Shown piece by piece: positions 23,578 to 31,660 of a stretch of 64,000 nucleotides of DNA. Position 1 is the stretch's first letter; every line of letters begins with the position of its first letter. Source of the DNA: Ruminococcus flavefaciens (GTDB lineage Bacteria > Bacillota > Clostridia > Oscillospirales > Ruminococcaceae); assembly GCF_900116855.1 (NCBI RefSeq), contig NZ_UETD01000002.1, forward strand, positions 277,744 to 341,743, written 5' to 3'. The notes under the pieces are model-generated. The model searched no databases. It had not been told where the DNA came from and worked only from the letters and a program-made list of their open reading frames with translations. The translations under genes and the position numbers were made by a program.

Positions 23578-24735
23578 TTATCTACTTTCTGATTTTTTTA
23601 TATCAAATGAAGCCGTTACCGCTCCGCCGCCTTTTTCATTGTTGGCAAGAGCTATATCTCCGCCGCATTTTCTGCACAGCAGTCGGCAGATATAAAGCCC
23701 GAGTCCGAAGTGCTCCTTCTCGTTCTCGTCACCGCCGCGGTAAAAAGGCTGCCACGCCTTACGCAGGGCTTCCTCCGAGAAGCCCTCGCCGTCATCGGAA
23801 AAGGTGATGTACAGCTTGCCGCTGTCAGTATATATTCGGCAGTTTACTCTGCTGTCTGCATATCTCGAAGCATTTGCAACAAGATTCTCGCAGACCTGCA
23901 TGACCAGTTCTCTGTCCGTAAAGAGCTCCTTTGACTTGTCTCCATCATTATTCTGAAAATAGCTCTTGACTGCGCAGACAAGACTGCCTGTTTCGTATAC
24001 CTCCTTGCAGAGCTGACCGAATGTAAAGCAGCTCTCCTCGGGGATGATATCCTCCAGCTTATGGATACCGCTCATCTTCTCGGTATAGCGCTCCAGCCTT
24101 TCGATCTGCCCTGTCATCTTCCTGAGCATAGCCTGCTGCTTTTCGGGGGAGAGCTGCCCGTCAAACTGCTCAGCCAGCTCAGTATAGCCTTTGAGGACGG
24201 TAATTGGAGTTCTAAGGTCGTGTGAAAATGCGGAGTTGAGCCGCTTTCTCTCCTCAAGAGACTTCCAGAGCTGATAATTGCTGTCATAGAGGTTTTTCCT
24301 CATTGTCTCAAAAGAGTAGCAGAGCGCTCCAAGCTCATTATCGGAACGGCTCTCTACAGTAAAGTCAAGATCATCACCAAGTATTCGCTCGGAAGCCTTT
24401 GACAGCACATCAACAGGTTCTTCCAGCTCCCTTCGGTAAAACAGCCTGAATGTGAACCAGAGACACACCACCGACCAGAGCGGTATCAGCATTGCCTTTG
24501 AATAACGTATGACCTTGTATTTCCAGAGCCACTCGGGTACTTTACCCGAGATCTCCAGATCGTCCGTGTATATATAGGTAGCAATTACGATATTTCCAGC
24601 TCTGTTAAGATACCACCGCTGAAAATATTCCGACAGCCACATTATTACAAATCCTCCTGCCATACATACTATAAAACAGGGTATCAGATATTTTATCAGC
24701 GAGGTATAAAGTCTTTTTTTCTTCATTTTATCCAT
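23578..24735 (-). CDS. Sensor histidine kinase
   Basis: A 385-residue membrane kinase. Two membrane helices (about 14-34 and 81-100) flank a short ~45-residue sensor loop; a HAMP-like region follows, then the DHp box SAFSHDLRTPITVLKGYTEL with phospho-His172. The ATPase domain shows NLVANASRYADS (N box), FSDDGEGFSEE (G1) and HFGLGLYICR (G2). The short loop fits kinases that sense via an associated ABC transporter, which sits next in the operon. It overlaps the response-regulator stop by 13 bases. Confidence 0.92.
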   Translation of the reverse strand: MDKMKKKRLYTSLIKYLIPCFIVCMAGGFVIMWLSEYFQRWYLNRAGNIVIATYIYTDDLEISGKVPEWLWKYKVIRYSKAMLIPLWSVVCLWFTFRLFYRRELEEPVDVLSKASERILGDDLDFTVESRSDNELGALCYSFETMRKNLYDSNYQLWKSLEERKRLNSAFSHDLRTPITVLKGYTELAEQFDGQLSPEKQQAMLRKMTGQIERLERYTEKMSGIHKLEDIIPEESCFTFGQLCKEVYETGSLVCAVKSYFQNNDGDKSKELFTDRELVMQVCENLVANASRYADSRVNCRIYTDSGKLYITFSDDGEGFSEEALRKAWQPFYRGGDENEKEHFGLGLYICRLLCRKCGGDIALANNEKGGGAVTASFDIKKSESR

Positions 24736-25394
24736 TTGTAACCCATTCCCCAGACAGTAGCCAGATGCCTGTCCTCGTCATAGCGTCCCAGCTTTGCTCT
24801 GATACGGCGTATATGCTCCGCAATGACGGAGCTGTCTCCCTCGGCATCATATCCCCATATCTTCTCGTAGATACGCTCCTTATCGAATACCTGCCCAGTA
24901 TTCATTGACAGCAGTTCTATGATGCGGTATTCCTTATTGGCAAGGTCAAGAGCTTCTTCTCTGACAGAAACGGTCTTGTTGCTGTAATCCACCACAACAT
25001 CACCGAAAAGCCGCACATTATTCGCAGTATTGACCCTATGGTCACGCCTTATATGAGCAGCTATCCTTGCACCGATCTCCTCGAGTGAAAAAGGCTTGAT
25101 TATGTAGTCGTCTCCTCCTGCCGCAAATCCCTGTATCTTATCCTCGTCCTCTATCCTCGCAGTGAGGAACAAGATCGGACAGCTTACATGGTCGCGTATG
25201 CGCCTGCACACCTCAAAGCCGTCAGCCTCAGGCATATTCACATCAAGGAGTATCAGGTCGGGAGTTCTGGAAGCCTGTTCTATTGCTTCTTTTCCGTTAT
25301 TTGCTGTATATACGCAGTAGCCCTTTAATTCAAGATAGTCCTTGAGAAGACTCACAACGTCCTTTTCATCATCTGCAACAAGTATACTGTACAT
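24723..25394 (-). CDS. OmpR-family response regulator
   Basis: A 223-residue regulator. The receiver (1-120) has acidic pair Asp8-Asp9, phosphoacceptor Asp51 in LILLDVNMPE, Thr in FLTAR and Lys in IIKPFSLEE. The winged-helix domain (about 130-222) ends in the DSSVIAEHIRRIRAKLG recognition helix. First gene of the operon that continues with kinase, ATPase and two permeases; it probably activates that transporter. Receiver residues are all present, in contrast to the Spo0A of this window. Confidence 0.93.
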   Translation of the reverse strand: MYSILVADDEKDVVSLLKDYLELKGYCVYTANNGKEAIEQASRTPDLILLDVNMPEADGFEVCRRIRDHVSCPILFLTARIEDEDKIQGFAAGGDDYIIKPFSLEEIGARIAAHIRRDHRVNTANNVRLFGDVVVDYSNKTVSVREEALDLANKEYRIIELLSMNTGQVFDKERIYEKIWGYDAEGDSSVIAEHIRRIRAKLGRYDEDRHLATVWGMGYKWIK

Positions 25395-25505
25395 ATGGTC
25401 ACTTCCCTTCCACTATATCATAAAAGCGCAGCGTTATGATATAATCGCCCGATATGCAGGGAGTAAATCTCTGATTTACGTATCTGCAAGGGCTTTTAGA
25501 TAATT

Positions 25506-25533
25506 TATAATGAATGCTTTTGCATTCATTATA
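25506..25533. repeat. Perfect inverted repeat in intergenic region
   Basis: TATAATGAATGC, TTTT, GCATTCATTATA: a perfect 12-base inverted repeat between the divergent regulator and PglX-like genes. It carries TATAAT-like ends and no flanking T-run, so an operator or -10-overlapping site is as likely as a hairpin. The remainder of 25395-25605 shows no gene. Confidence 0.6.
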
Positions 25534-25609
25534 TCATACAGTGTAAATATCAACTATTTTTCAACTATAATATTATACTCCCTTAGCCTTTTATTGTCAA
25601 TCTGCTGCC

Positions 25610-25638
25610 TTGCTTTATCTGATGATTTATGCTATACT
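25610..25638 (+). promoter_or_regulatory. Promoter of the PglX C-terminal fragment gene
   Basis: TTGCTT (25610-25615), 17-base spacer, TATACT (25633-25638), then CAGGAG before the ATG at 25668. Confidence 0.55.
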
Positions 25639-25667
25639 TATTTATATCAATCATTCAGGAGTTTTAT

Positions 25668-26537
25668 ATGTCAAGACTTATTTCCGATAAATACAATGAG
25701 TGGGAGGAGCTTTGCAGACAGCGCTTCGACAAGCTGAAAGCCAATGAGGAACAGCTCAACCGCTATTACATTGACCTATACAATATGGGCAGCGAGATAA
25801 CTCCCGAGGTGGACGACAGCGACGTCACTGTACGCCTTGCAGACCTGCAGCGGGAGATACGCAGTCTTATCAGTTATGCGGTAGGCTGCGTATTCGGCCG
25901 TTATTCCCTTGACCATGAAGGCTTATGCTTTGCAGGCGGCAAGTGGGACAGCTCACTTTACTCGACTATTATTCCGTGCAGTGACAACATCATGACCTTA
26001 AATTCACCTGACAGCGGTCTCACAAAGGCAGTTACCGACTTTGTTGAAAAGGTCTACGGAAGCGATACTCTCGCGGAAAATCTCCGCTTTATTGCCGATG
26101 CCCTTGGCGGAAGCAGCGAGCCTGCAACAGTGATACACAACTACCTCAGAAAGGACTTCTTTGCCGACCACTTCAAGGTATACAAGAAGCGTCCCATATA
26201 CTGGCAGTTCACATCCGGCAGGAAAAGCGGCTTTACCGCAATTATGTACTTTCACCGCTACACTCCCGAACTGCTCTCCATGCTCGAAAATGATCACGCT
26301 GTTCCGTATTCTGAGGAGCTGAAAGCACAGCTTCGCTCCGCAGCAGCAGCCCACAAGTCATCAACGGGTGCGGAAAAGTCCGCTTACCGCAGAGATATCA
26401 GCCGTTTGCAGTCTCAGATAACCGAAATGGAAGGCTTTATTGCCAGACTACATCTGCTTGCCGAAGAGAATATCATTCTCGATCCCGATGACGGGATAAA
26501 GGTAAATTATGAAAAACTAAAGGAAATACTTGTATAA
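25668..26537 (+). CDS. Orphan C-terminal domain of a BREX PglX/BrxX methylase
   Basis: A 289-residue protein. It matches my knowledge of the last quarter of PglX, the ~1,200-residue BREX adenine methyltransferase: SDKYNEWEELCRQRFDKLKANEE, EVDDSDVTVRLADLQREIRSLISYAVGC.FGRYSLD, and VIHNYLRKDFFADHFKVYKKRPIYWQF near residues 165-190. The N-terminal methylase domain with its NPPY motif is absent, and no other BREX gene lies in the window. Yet promoter, ribosome site, unbroken frame and terminator are all present, so it is a transcribed unit rather than obvious debris. It may be a domesticated target-recognition domain, an inhibitor, or a remnant of a lost system. Confidence 0.7.
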   Translation: MSRLISDKYNEWEELCRQRFDKLKANEEQLNRYYIDLYNMGSEITPEVDDSDVTVRLADLQREIRSLISYAVGCVFGRYSLDHEGLCFAGGKWDSSLYSTIIPCSDNIMTLNSPDSGLTKAVTDFVEKVYGSDTLAENLRFIADALGGSSEPATVIHNYLRKDFFADHFKVYKKRPIYWQFTSGRKSGFTAIMYFHRYTPELLSMLENDHAVPYSEELKAQLRSAAAAHKSSTGAEKSAYRRDISRLQSQITEMEGFIARLHLLAEENIILDPDDGIKVNYEKLKEILV

Positions 26538-26542
26538 TGCCT

Positions 26543-26572
26543 GTCCCTCGCCCTTATGCGAGGGACTTTTTT
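26543..26572 (+). terminator. Terminator of the PglX-fragment gene
   Basis: GTCCCTCGC/GCGAGGGAC stem followed by TTTTTT, six bases after the stop. Confidence 0.8.
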
Positions 26573-26586
26573 CACCATACTTTCAC

Positions 26587-26615
26587 TTGACTTTTTTATA
26601 CTATTAATGTATAAT
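26587..26615 (+). promoter_or_regulatory. Promoter of the heterodimeric ABC exporter
   Basis: TTGACT (26587-26592), 17-base spacer, TATAAT (26610-26615), then AAAAGGAGG before the start codon. Confidence 0.65.
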
Positions 26616-26643
26616 ATACGCTGATATACTATAAAAGGAGGAT

Positions 26644-28971
26644 ATGATGAAAAGAATAATTCTGAATCTGGCACCGTACAAATTCATCGTGCTTGTCATT
26701 CTTCTGCTGCTGGGAGTTCAGGCTTACTGTGACCTGTCCCTCCCCCAGTACACCTCGGATATGATAGACACGGGAATACAGAACCACGGTGTGGAATATG
26801 CCCTCCCCGAGAAAATGACCTCGGAGGACATGATGTACTCGACGCTGTTCATGACAGATGACGAGAAAAATGAATGGACGGGATATTATGATGCTCAGGA
26901 CGGCGATATACTGAAAAGAACTGCCGACGAAGACAGTCTCGGGGAGCTCACTGATAAGTTCCTTATCCCGCTTACGCTTTCACATCAGACTGGTAATATG
27001 AGCGAGGACCGTTTCCGTGAGACCATAAAGCAGTCCATGCAGGCTTCCCCCGAACAGGCTCCCGAGGGCTTTGACATCGACAGTCTCAGTCTCGATGAGA
27101 TCGGACAGTTCATGGGCATGGAGCTGAAGACTCACGAAGCCGAGAATGAAAATGGTGTAATGACCACATATGTGGATATGCGTCCTGTTATGATGGGACT
27201 TATTCAGAGCGGTCAGATGAACCCCGAACAGCTCGGCACCATACGCGATCAGATGGAAAAAACTGTTTCCACTGTTGGAAAGAACACCATGAACTCTATG
27301 GGTATTGCCTTTGCTATCGACGCTGACAAGGCGGCAGGAGTTGATGTTGACGCCATACAGAAGAGCTATCTATGGAAGCAGGGCTTCAAAATGCTCTGTA
27401 TGGCGATACTCATGCTGGCAGCTTCCATATGTGCAGGCTTCTTTGCTGCCCGTACAGGCGCAGGTATAGGCAGAGACCTCCGCGAGAAGATATTCAAAAA
27501 GGTCATAGGCTACTCAAATACAGAGATCGATAAATTCTCCACCGCTTCACTTATCACACGAAGCACCAACGATGTCCAGCAGATACAGCTTGTAACGGCT
27601 CTGCTGCTGAGAGTCCTCATGTACGCTCCTATCCTCGGTATAGGCAGCGTTTTCAAGGTGCTGAACACTGGCGCTCACATGAGCTGGATAATCATTGCTG
27701 CAGTTGCCGTAATCCTCATGCTTGTGCTCGTCCTTATGCTCATCGCTATGCCTAAATTCAAGGCTATGCAGAAGCTTGTAGACGGGCTGAACCTTATCTC
27801 CCGTGAGATACTGACAGGTCTCAGCGTTATCCGTGCCTTTGGCAGAGAAAAGGAAGAGGAGGAGCGCTTCGACAAGGCAAACACCTCTCTCATGCGTACT
27901 CAGCTCTTTACAAACAGAGTAATGACATTCATGCTGCCATGTATGATGCTGGTAATGTATGGCATTACCCTCACCATCGTATGGGTGTCCGCTCACAGGA
28001 TAGATGCAGGCGAGCTTCAGGTAGGTGCAATGACAGCTTTCATAAGCTACGCTATCCAGATAGTAATGTCATTCCTTATGCTGACTGTAATGTCGGTAAT
28101 GCTGCCCCGTGCGGGAGTTGCTGCCGACCGTATAGACGAGGTGCTCAAGACAGATACAACAGTGCTGGATCCCGAAAAGTGTGAAAACATCTCCGCTTCA
28201 ACAGGTACGGTTGTGTTCGACAACGTATCGTTCAAGTATCCCAACGCAGATGATAATGCCCTCGAAAACATCAGCTTTACTGCTGAATCGGGCAAGACTA
28301 CTGCCATCATCGGAAGCACTGGCTGCGGAAAGACCACTCTCATAAACCTTATACCAAGATTTTACGATGTTACCGAGGGCAGCATCACTGTTGACGGCGT
28401 AGATGTCAGAAAGCTCACCAAAAACGACCTCCGCAGCAGGATCGGACTTGTGCCGCAGAAGGGAGTGCTTTTCTCGGGAACCATCGCTTCAAACCTTAAA
28501 TTCGGACGTACAGAGGCTACCGACGAGGAGCTTGAAAAGGCTGCGGAGATAGCTCAGGCTATGGAATTCATCGGCTCGGACGAAAAGGGCTTTGAGAGAG
28601 CTATCTCACAGGGGGGAAGCAATGTCTCGGGCGGTCAGAAGCAGCGTCTTGCCATTGCAAGAGCCATTGTCAAGAAGCCTGAGATATATATCTTCGACGA
28701 CAGCTTCTCGGCTCTCGACATGAAGACAGATGCGGCTCTGAGAAAAGCTCTGGAAGCCTATGTTAAAAACTCAGCTGTCATCATTGTTGCACAGCGTATA
28801 AGCACTATCATGAACGCCGACCAGATACTTGTCCTTGATGATGGTAAGATCGTAGGTAAGGGTACTCACAAAGAGCTCATGCAAAACTGCGAGACATACA
28901 AGCAGATCGCAGGTTCACAGCTCTCAGAGGAAGAGATCAAAAAGAGCATGGGAGGTGAAGATAATGAGTGA
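26644..28971 (+). CDS. ABC exporter half-transporter, degenerate-site subunit
   Basis: A 775-residue type-IV ABC exporter subunit. Helix 1 (about 13-32) is separated from helix 2 (about 252-275) by an unusual ~215-residue, Met- and Glu-rich extracytoplasmic insertion. The remaining helices precede an NBD with Walker A GSTGCGKTTL, signature NVSGGQKQRLAI and Walker B IYIFDDSFSALD. The catalytic Glu is therefore Asp, as in the non-canonical half of heterodimers such as TM287/288 or LmrCD. The partner is the next gene, which overlaps by 8 bases. Likely a drug, lipid or peptide exporter. Confidence 0.92.
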   Translation: MMKRIILNLAPYKFIVLVILLLLGVQAYCDLSLPQYTSDMIDTGIQNHGVEYALPEKMTSEDMMYSTLFMTDDEKNEWTGYYDAQDGDILKRTADEDSLGELTDKFLIPLTLSHQTGNMSEDRFRETIKQSMQASPEQAPEGFDIDSLSLDEIGQFMGMELKTHEAENENGVMTTYVDMRPVMMGLIQSGQMNPEQLGTIRDQMEKTVSTVGKNTMNSMGIAFAIDADKAAGVDVDAIQKSYLWKQGFKMLCMAILMLAASICAGFFAARTGAGIGRDLREKIFKKVIGYSNTEIDKFSTASLITRSTNDVQQIQLVTALLLRVLMYAPILGIGSVFKVLNTGAHMSWIIIAAVAVILMLVLVLMLIAMPKFKAMQKLVDGLNLISREILTGLSVIRAFGREKEEEERFDKANTSLMRTQLFTNRVMTFMLPCMMLVMYGITLTIVWVSAHRIDAGELQVGAMTAFISYAIQIVMSFLMLTVMSVMLPRAGVAADRIDEVLKTDTTVLDPEKCENISASTGTVVFDNVSFKYPNADDNALENISFTAESGKTTAIIGSTGCGKTTLINLIPRFYDVTEGSITVDGVDVRKLTKNDLRSRIGLVPQKGVLFSGTIASNLKFGRTEATDEELEKAAEIAQAMEFIGSDEKGFERAISQGGSNVSGGQKQRLAIARAIVKKPEIYIFDDSFSALDMKTDAALRKALEAYVKNSAVIIVAQRISTIMNADQILVLDDGKIVGKGTHKELMQNCETYKQIAGSQLSEEEIKKSMGGEDNE

Positions 28972-30811
28972 AAATAACAGCAGCATGAATAATCAGCGCC
29001 GCGGCAGACCTATGGGCGGCGGAAGATTTGCTCCCGGTGAAAAGCCCAAGAACTTCAAGGGCACACTTAAAAAGCTCATTTCTTACCTCGGCGTATATAA
29101 AATAGCTATTCTCATCGTTATGATACTTGCTGCCGTTGCTACTGTATTCTCTGTGGCAGGACCAAAGATAATGGCAAAGGCTACCAATGCCCTCTTTGAC
29201 GGGCTCATGAGCAAGATCGCAGGCACAGGCGGTATCGACTTCGGATATATCGGCAGGATACTCCTGTTCACACTTGGACTTTATATCTTCAGCTCCGTTG
29301 TCAGCTTTGTTCAGGGCTGGATTATGACAGGTATCTCCCAGAAGATATCCTACCGCATGAGAAAGGATATCTCCGAAAAGATCGGACGTATGCCAATGGG
29401 CTATTTCGAGAGCAGGACCTACGGTGAAGTCCTCTCCCGTATCACAAACGACGTTGACACCCTCGGTATGACTCTCAACCAGAGCATTACACAGATCATT
29501 ACATCTGTTGCCACACTTATCGGTACTCTGGTCATGATGCTGTCCATCTCTCCACTGATGACTCTGATCTCACTGGTCATTCTTCCTGTTTCGGCATTCC
29601 TGCTCTCATTCGTAATAAAGAAGTCACAGAAGCACTTCCGCACACAGCAGGAATATCTCGGTCATATCAACGGCATAGTTGAGGAAACATACAGCGGTCA
29701 CACTGTCGTTCAGGCTTACAACAAGGAACAGGAAACTATTGACGAGTTCTGTTCAGTTAACAATGTGCTGTACAAGTCAGCATGGAAATCGCAGTTCCTT
29801 TCAGGTATCATGATGCCAGTTATGCAGTTCGTCGGCAATATGGGCTATGCAGGAGTTGCTATCTCAGGCGGTCTCCTTGCAATAAAGGGAGTCATCGGCA
29901 TTGGTGATATACAGGCTTTTATCCAGTATGTAAAGCAGTTCACACAGCCTATTCAGCAGATAGCTCAGGTGATAAATCAGGTGCAGTCCATGGCTGCGGC
30001 TGCCGAAAGAGTATTTGAGTTTCTCGATGAAAAAGAGGAGGAACAGTCCCCCGAGGATCCTGTTATCCCCGAGAATGTTACCGGAGCTGTAAGATTTGAC
30101 CATGTTTCCTTCGGCTACGATCCGGAAAAGATCATTATCGGTGACTTCAGTGCGGATGTGAAGGCAGGTCAGAAGATAGCCATAGTAGGTCCGACGGGTG
30201 CAGGAAAAACCACAATTGTAAAGCTGCTCATGAGGTTCTACGATGTCAACAGCGGGACCATCACCCTTGACGGGATCGATATCCGCAGGATACCAAGGAA
30301 AAAGCTCCGTGAGAGCTTCGGCATGGTATTGCAGGACACATGGCTGTTCAACGGCACTATCATGGAAAATATCCGCTACGGACGTCTTGACGCCACTGAC
30401 GAGGAAGTCATTGCAGCTGCAAAAGCAGCTCACGCCCACCACTTCATCAAGTCTCTGCCAAACGGCTATGACATGGTGCTCAACGAGGACGCAAGCAATG
30501 TTTCTCAGGGACAAAAGCAGCTCATCACCATCGCAAGAGCTATTCTCTCCGATTCAAAGGTAATGATTCTGGATGAGGCAACTTCCTCCGTTGATACCAG
30601 AACTGAGGTGCTCATTCAGGATGCTATGGACAGACTTATGAGCGGCAGGACCAGCTTTGTTATCGCCCACCGTCTCTCAACTATAAGAAATGCCGACCTC
30701 ATACTTGTTATGAAGGACGGTGATATCGTCGAGCAGGGTGACCATCAGGAGCTTCTTGCCAAGAACGGCTTCTATGCCCAGCTCTATAACTCTCAGTTTG
30801 AAAGCGCATAA
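28964..30811 (+). CDS. ABC exporter half-transporter, canonical Walker B subunit
   Basis: A 615-residue half-transporter. The ATG at 28964 has GGAGGTGA 7 bases upstream and overlaps the partner's end. A polar, Gly/Arg-rich N-terminus (1-25) precedes six membrane helices and the NBD: Walker A GPTGAGKTT, Q-loop VLQDTWLF, Walker B VMILDEATSSVD with an intact Glu, and switch IAHRLST. Its signature is NVSQGQKQL instead of LSGGQ. The two altered motifs, one in each subunit, line the same degenerate nucleotide site, as known for heterodimeric exporters. Confidence 0.93.
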   Translation: MSENNSSMNNQRRGRPMGGGRFAPGEKPKNFKGTLKKLISYLGVYKIAILIVMILAAVATVFSVAGPKIMAKATNALFDGLMSKIAGTGGIDFGYIGRILLFTLGLYIFSSVVSFVQGWIMTGISQKISYRMRKDISEKIGRMPMGYFESRTYGEVLSRITNDVDTLGMTLNQSITQIITSVATLIGTLVMMLSISPLMTLISLVILPVSAFLLSFVIKKSQKHFRTQQEYLGHINGIVEETYSGHTVVQAYNKEQETIDEFCSVNNVLYKSAWKSQFLSGIMMPVMQFVGNMGYAGVAISGGLLAIKGVIGIGDIQAFIQYVKQFTQPIQQIAQVINQVQSMAAAAERVFEFLDEKEEEQSPEDPVIPENVTGAVRFDHVSFGYDPEKIIIGDFSADVKAGQKIAIVGPTGAGKTTIVKLLMRFYDVNSGTITLDGIDIRRIPRKKLRESFGMVLQDTWLFNGTIMENIRYGRLDATDEEVIAAAKAAHAHHFIKSLPNGYDMVLNEDASNVSQGQKQLITIARAILSDSKVMILDEATSSVDTRTEVLIQDAMDRLMSGRTSFVIAHRLSTIRNADLILVMKDGDIVEQGDHQELLAKNGFYAQLYNSQFESA

Positions 30812-30843
30812 TAAAAAGGTCTGCATCAAGCAGACCTTTTTAT
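30811..30843 (+). terminator. Terminator of the ABC exporter operon
   Basis: AAAAAGGTCTGC/GCAGACCTTTTT hairpin with a 5-base loop directly after the stop codon. Confidence 0.8.
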
Positions 30844-30871
30844 TGATATTACAATGATTTCATGTTATAAT
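30843..30871 (+). promoter_or_regulatory. Promoter of the DUF3877-like gene
   Basis: TTGATA (30843-30848), 17-base spacer, TATAAT (30866-30871), then GGAGGT before the ATG at 30891. Confidence 0.6.
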
Positions 30872-30890
30872 GATAACGGAGGTAATAATT

Positions 30891-31424
30891 ATGGATTTCA
30901 AAAGACTTGAAAAAAATCTCTGTGACAATATTTATGAAGCTCAGCTCAAGCTTGGCTACGATAAGCGCGAAATGAGCTTTAACTATATGAGTGCTTCACT
31001 GAAGCACCTCATAGGAAGCGATGTTAACGAGGAAGTGCTCCTCGCATTTGCTGACGAGACAGAAAAAAGGCTGGGAAGGCTGACCTTCCGTCCCATAAAG
31101 AACGGCTTCTGCATTACTATCCCAGCTGAGGGCACGGAATACGTTCACAACAGCAGCGACGACCGAAGCTTCATGGAAAATCTCGTTTCCGCAGTTAAAG
31201 GTCATTGCAGCACAGAGCCCCTTCTGGAGCTGTTCCGCAGCGCTTCTCCCGATGTGGTCATAAAGGAGATCAATAACGAGGAATTCCGCTATCTCGCCTA
31301 TTTTCCCGACTCTGTTCCCGATGAGTATTATTACTGCATTTCCGAAGAAGAAGAAATAGACGGCAGCATCCACGGGTCCTATCACCGCTTTATCCGTGAG
31401 GACTACGAGGAATTCGGCTTCTGA
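30891..31424 (+). CDS. DUF3877-like cytoplasmic protein
   Basis: A 177-residue acidic protein without signal peptide or membrane helix. The start MDFKRLEKNL..IYEAQLKLGYDK and the FNYMSASLKHLIG helix resemble what I know of DUF3877, a Clostridia family of unknown function. The ATG at 30891 has GGAGGT 7 bases upstream. Monocistronic, ending at the hairpin 31434-31466. No function can be proposed. Confidence 0.6.
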   Translation: MDFKRLEKNLCDNIYEAQLKLGYDKREMSFNYMSASLKHLIGSDVNEEVLLAFADETEKRLGRLTFRPIKNGFCITIPAEGTEYVHNSSDDRSFMENLVSAVKGHCSTEPLLELFRSASPDVVIKEINNEEFRYLAYFPDSVPDEYYYCISEEEEIDGSIHGSYHRFIREDYEEFGF

Positions 31425-31433
31425 AAAGGACAA

Positions 31434-31466
31434 AAGCTGTATTCGCCTAAGAATACAGCTTTTCTG
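31434..31466. terminator. Hairpin shared by DUF3877-like gene and candidate sRNA
   Basis: AAAAGCTGTATTC/GAATACAGCTTTT, with a 5-6 base loop. It can stop transcription coming from either side. Confidence 0.7.
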
Positions 31467-31560
31467 ACTTGTCCGTTACAAAAGAATTACCTCAGTGCGG
31501 TTATTGTGCAGATACCGAACCTTGGCACACGCTCAAATAATCAACCCAATTATTCTCGCA
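31434..31560 (-). ncRNA. Candidate small RNA (~125 nt)
   Basis: A perfect promoter (31566-31594, minus strand) fires into a region without a plausible ORF and ends ~125 bases on at the 31434-31466 hairpin. Inside, GTGC..GGTT pairs with AACC.GCAC (about 31488-31522), giving a long stem with a bulge and a TATCTGCACAAT-containing loop. I do not recognise the family: SRP RNA's GGAAGCAGC-type tetraloop is missing and it seems short for 6S RNA. The evidence is promoter plus structure plus terminator only. Confidence 0.5.
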
Positions 31561-31565
31561 AATAC

Positions 31566-31594
31566 ATTATATCATTTCTATCCAGTCTTGTCAA
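31566..31594 (-). promoter_or_regulatory. Perfect consensus promoter of the candidate sRNA
   Basis: TTGACA (31589-31594), 17-base spacer, TATAAT (31566-31571) on the minus strand. No coding sequence follows it. Confidence 0.75.
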
Positions 31595-31597
31595 TAA

Positions 31598-31640
31598 GCG
31601 GCAGTATTATTTGTCTAAATCAAACAAATAATGCTGTTTT
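31598..31640 (+). terminator. Hairpin with T-run
   Basis: CAGTATTATTTG/CAAATAATGCTG followed by TTTTTTTT on the plus strand. It could stop plus-strand read-through before the K+ channel gene; no plus-strand gene directly precedes it. Confidence 0.5.
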
Positions 31641-31660
31641 TTTTATATTTATGTAACTTT

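Noticed and set aside
31434..31560. 6S RNA or SRP RNA identity for the small RNA
   Set aside because: SRP RNA's conserved apical loop is absent, and the length and missing open central bubble do not fit 6S RNA well, so no family name is given.
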